64,000 bases of DNA from Rhyacichthys aspro (taxonomy: Eukaryota; Chordata; Actinopteri; Gobiiformes; Rhyacichthyidae): positions 13,856,303 to 13,920,302 of the forward strand of contig CM072170.1 in NCBI GenBank assembly GCA_036850595.1, read 5' to 3'. Below are positions 61,282-64,000 of the stretch, piece by piece. A program made the translations under genes and the position numbers. The notes below the pieces were generated by a model that saw nothing but the letters and a program-made list of their open reading frames with translations, had not been told where the DNA came from and searched no databases. Position 1 is the stretch's first letter. The number at the start of each line of letters is the position of its first letter.

Positions 61282-63425
61282 CTAACCAAAGGTCTTGTGG
61301 GGCCTTGGGCTATTACTGTAGCCTTTGCAATTTTGAGGTCACAACTTGAGACTCGACACACTGAAGCCAGACTGCAACGCTCATTAAACATTAACAGCTG
61401 AAAATATGTCATTAAGTGGATAGTTTAGTAGTTAGTAAATGTGGTTCTATAAGATGCTTTTGGATGGTTAATGTATTCCCTGCAGTCAGCACATTTTGAG
61501 AGAATAAACCATGTAAGGAAACCAATTTAAAACACTTAACATTTAAAACACTGAACCACTTCGATATTCAGTGAAATGTGTGGTGCGCAAGGGACATTAC
61601 CACATTGTATGTTGCTGAGAAATTATCCACACTGATGTGCTTTTACTGGGAAGTGTGATGTTCTAGTTTTGTATAAAAAGGAAACAGAATAAAAAGCAGT
61701 CATATGATCACAAGTACCCATATATGGCTTTTTATAAATACAAACTTGCACTCATAGTTCTTAAAGAGTGTTTTCCCTGGCACCATTAGCAGACATACAT
61801 TGAATCCTTGTTCCAGTGTGGTTTTGGTTGTTGGTAATGAGCAATTAGACGACCTCAAAACGACGGTTGTTGGTCGCACAATGTGTCAGGATCACAGACA
61901 TCCAATCTTACTCATACAACCAAAGATTTCTATAAATAATGTATGACAGTGACAGACATTTTGGACAATCAATGCTACCGACATTAGTATATAATATAGG
62001 TTAGCTTTTGCCACTCTGAAATCTAGTTGATGTGTTTCTCCAAACTCTACTGCTCTTTTGAACACCATTCAAGTTAACACTCACCGATGCTGCCAGTTAT
62101 TTTTGTAAACCGCAGTTGAAATGTAAACTACGAGGTACTTGACTTCTCAAATCACACTGTGTTAGGCAAACTGAAGATGTGCTAGCAATTATATACTCAC
62201 CCTGAGAATCTCAAAAACCCCATTTTCACAAAATCCTGTTCTGTCCCTTCAAAGCAGCAATTGATTGTAACTACAGTGGACTTTTGTGTCCTTTCCTCAC
62301 ATAAAAATCCCTATCCACTTCACAGAACATGATTGTCTTCCATTGACCTTGACTTTACCACAAGTATCTCATGCTTTCAGCTTACTACGACAAACAAAAA
62401 GGGCATACATAGCATTTTGGTAAGCCTGTCAAAGCCCAGAGCGCGGTAAAAAAGCAGCCATTCCAAGGCAGGACCTAATCACAGGCTGCCTCCTTTCCTT
62501 CTTGCTTTCCTCTCGCTTTCCTTCATTATCTCCTCTCCCTCCTCGCCGTGATTAGCTCACGGCTTGTTTGGCAATCGCGAATTAAAATGCTGATTGTAGT
62601 GTTTACATTTTAACTGCTAAGAACAACTGCATGCTTGGTTTGAAATCTGAGGGCTAATTTGGGTAATTTGCAGAGGTGAGAACAACGCTTCCCACATCGT
62701 ACTTCATTTACGAGATCATTTTGATTTGGCTTTTAATACGCGGTATAGAAAGTAAGGATGCGTTTCATTTTATGACTGTAATGGCACCTTTGAACTACAC
62801 TGATTCAGAGATGAGCTTTGAGCTTTTGGCACCTATCTGTGGTGATACTATAAGAATATCCTCAATAGTATGTTATCGATCCATGACAGTACAGTCTCTA
62901 AGCCATCACAGAGACGAGACAGTTGTGACATGCTTTTCCTCATGACTGCAGGTGATTACTGAAGATCTAACACTTAGAATCTTTTAATCTGCGCTACATG
63001 ATTGGAAACAGTAGTATACATGCGGTAAGATAAAAGCTGTTTGTTTAGCCTTATTAGAGTCAATAATGTAAGACAAGTGCTAGATATGACTCTGCGGCTG
63101 AAAGATAAAGCACACCCATCTCTACCACAGATTTAGTAGAGCTAGCTTTCAAAATAATTCACCAAAAAAAACTATCAGAGAGACTGTCCTTTTACAGTAA
63201 CTGATATGTGGTATAGGCTCAGAGCTTGTGCTGTGTTTTTAGTTAGAATCTGTGTCAGTTGCATGGTTTCATTTTACAGAATAAACTATGTAACAACAAG
63301 CACTAACAAATCATGCATCTAAAGCAATGTGTGCTGCCTTCACATGAGATCCAGCAAATGGAAGGTAGATACACAGGAAGTCATTACTAAAGTCAAGTCA
63401 ATTTAGTGAGTGAGTGCAAAATCAG

Positions 63426-63446
63426 AAAAAAAAAAAAAAAAAAAAA
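63426..63446. repeat. Run of twenty-one A
   Basis: This is an uninterrupted homopolymer. No retrocopy body or target-site duplication was recognised beside it. Confidence 0.9.
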
Positions 63447-63681
63447 TTCTCATGTGCTCCAATGGGATCCCAAACCAGATTTGAACATACAGATTACAAC
63501 CATATGACCTGAACTGTACAATCAGTGAAATCATACATGCATTTGACCTAAAAGGCCTCTCCATCAGGCCCTTTTTCATTCCACCCAGCTGCATAGTCGG
63601 CTGGATTCCAGTTCACTGCAGCATTACGGGGGTTGTAAAGCTGAACAGATGCACAATTAACACATTTCTGAATTAATTCTG

Positions 63682-63708
63682 ACACCTTGTTTTAACAAGT
63701 CAAGGTGT
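63682..63708. repeat. Short inverted repeat
   Basis: ACACCTTG (63682-63689) is matched in reverse complement by CAAGGTGT (63701-63708) across an 11-base loop. It could form a small hairpin. No T-run or other sign of function was seen. Confidence 0.6.
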
Positions 63709-64000
63709 TAGCTTGATATAAAGTAAATTTAGCAATTAGCAAAACAATTCACAAACATTTTGAAAGTTGAAAGGCCCCCTGTCATCATTATTTTGAGTCT
63801 CCGTTGGTGGAGTTTCGATATTTATTGATGATTCTTATTTTTAAATCAAAAAGGCAGGTGGGCTTTTTCAAAAAAAAAATTTTAATTTAAATAAATACTT
63901 TTTAGATAGCATCAGTATTTTTTTGTAAGTAATTTTATTTGAAAAAGTTAGATAAATAATGCAACCTTTTTATAAATGCCATTGCCCTAAATCCATTGGG

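Larger units (their letters stand above)
58925..64000 (+). other. nrxn3: Start of the next neurexin intron, continuing past the window
   Basis: It begins with a strong GTAAGT donor. The expected next neurexin exon (continuing after the LHI of the LNS domain) was not found before 64000. Open frames here show no resemblance to known proteins. Contents are AT-rich DNA with a few simple repeats. A mixed-composition patch near 62410-62640 (TCGCCGTGATTAGC, GCAATCGCGAATTAAAATG) is the only stretch that stands out. Confidence 0.85.

Noticed and set aside
63426..63446. Poly(A) runs (also 49974-49993 and 51035-51051) as tails of processed pseudogenes
   Set aside because: No coding remnant or flanking target-site duplication was recognised next to them.
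1..64000. CRISPR arrays, tRNA/rRNA genes, prokaryotic operons, toxin or phage genes
   Set aside because: None was seen. Intron size, splice signals and repeats show this is vertebrate chromosomal DNA.

Overview
The window looks like vertebrate, most likely ray-finned fish, nuclear DNA. It is AT-rich, has almost no coding capacity, and carries GT/CA microsatellites, long poly(A) runs and decayed DNA-transposon and retroelement fragments of types common in teleosts. One gene is identifiable: a neurexin on the + strand. Its two coding exons best match neurexin-3 (nrxn3). I cannot tell the a copy from the b copy, and the species is not readable from the sequence.

Layout. Positions 1 to about 14300 hold no recognisable exon. 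By the known structure of neurexin genes, this should be intron of the long alpha transcript, upstream of the internal beta promoter. About 14300-15397 holds the putative beta promoter and a 5' leader with three short upstream ORFs. The beta-specific first coding exon is 15398-15650 (signal peptide plus the short beta-only segment). A 43092-base intron follows (15651-58742). The exon that opens the last LNS/laminin-G domain is 58743-58924. The rest of the window, 58925-64000, is the next intron, which continues past the edge. The two exons join in frame across a phase-1 junction to give the first 145 residues of a beta-neurexin. The second exon should also be used by alpha transcripts.

The introns are the accessory part. 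The clearest mobile element is a hAT-like non-autonomous transposon at 44275-45283. It has matching terminal inverted repeats and an exact 8-base target-site duplication, and a second inverted-repeat element with TTAA at both ends sits inside it (44591-45023). Other repeats are a diverged family seen at four sites, an old teleost interspersed repeat at 48239-48428, a retroelement-type tail at 34086-34151, a MITE-like stretch at 50920-51354, and several short tandem duplications. Some intronic stretches have mixed composition, retained CpGs or homeodomain-type motifs, and are candidate enhancers. That cannot be shown from one sequence.

I found no tRNA, rRNA, CRISPR array or intact transposase, and no novel protein-coding system. 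The points most worth checking are the nested transposon, the four-site repeat family, the CpG-dense block near 48.9-49.4 kb, and the unusual arginine beside the calcium-site aspartate of the LNS domain.
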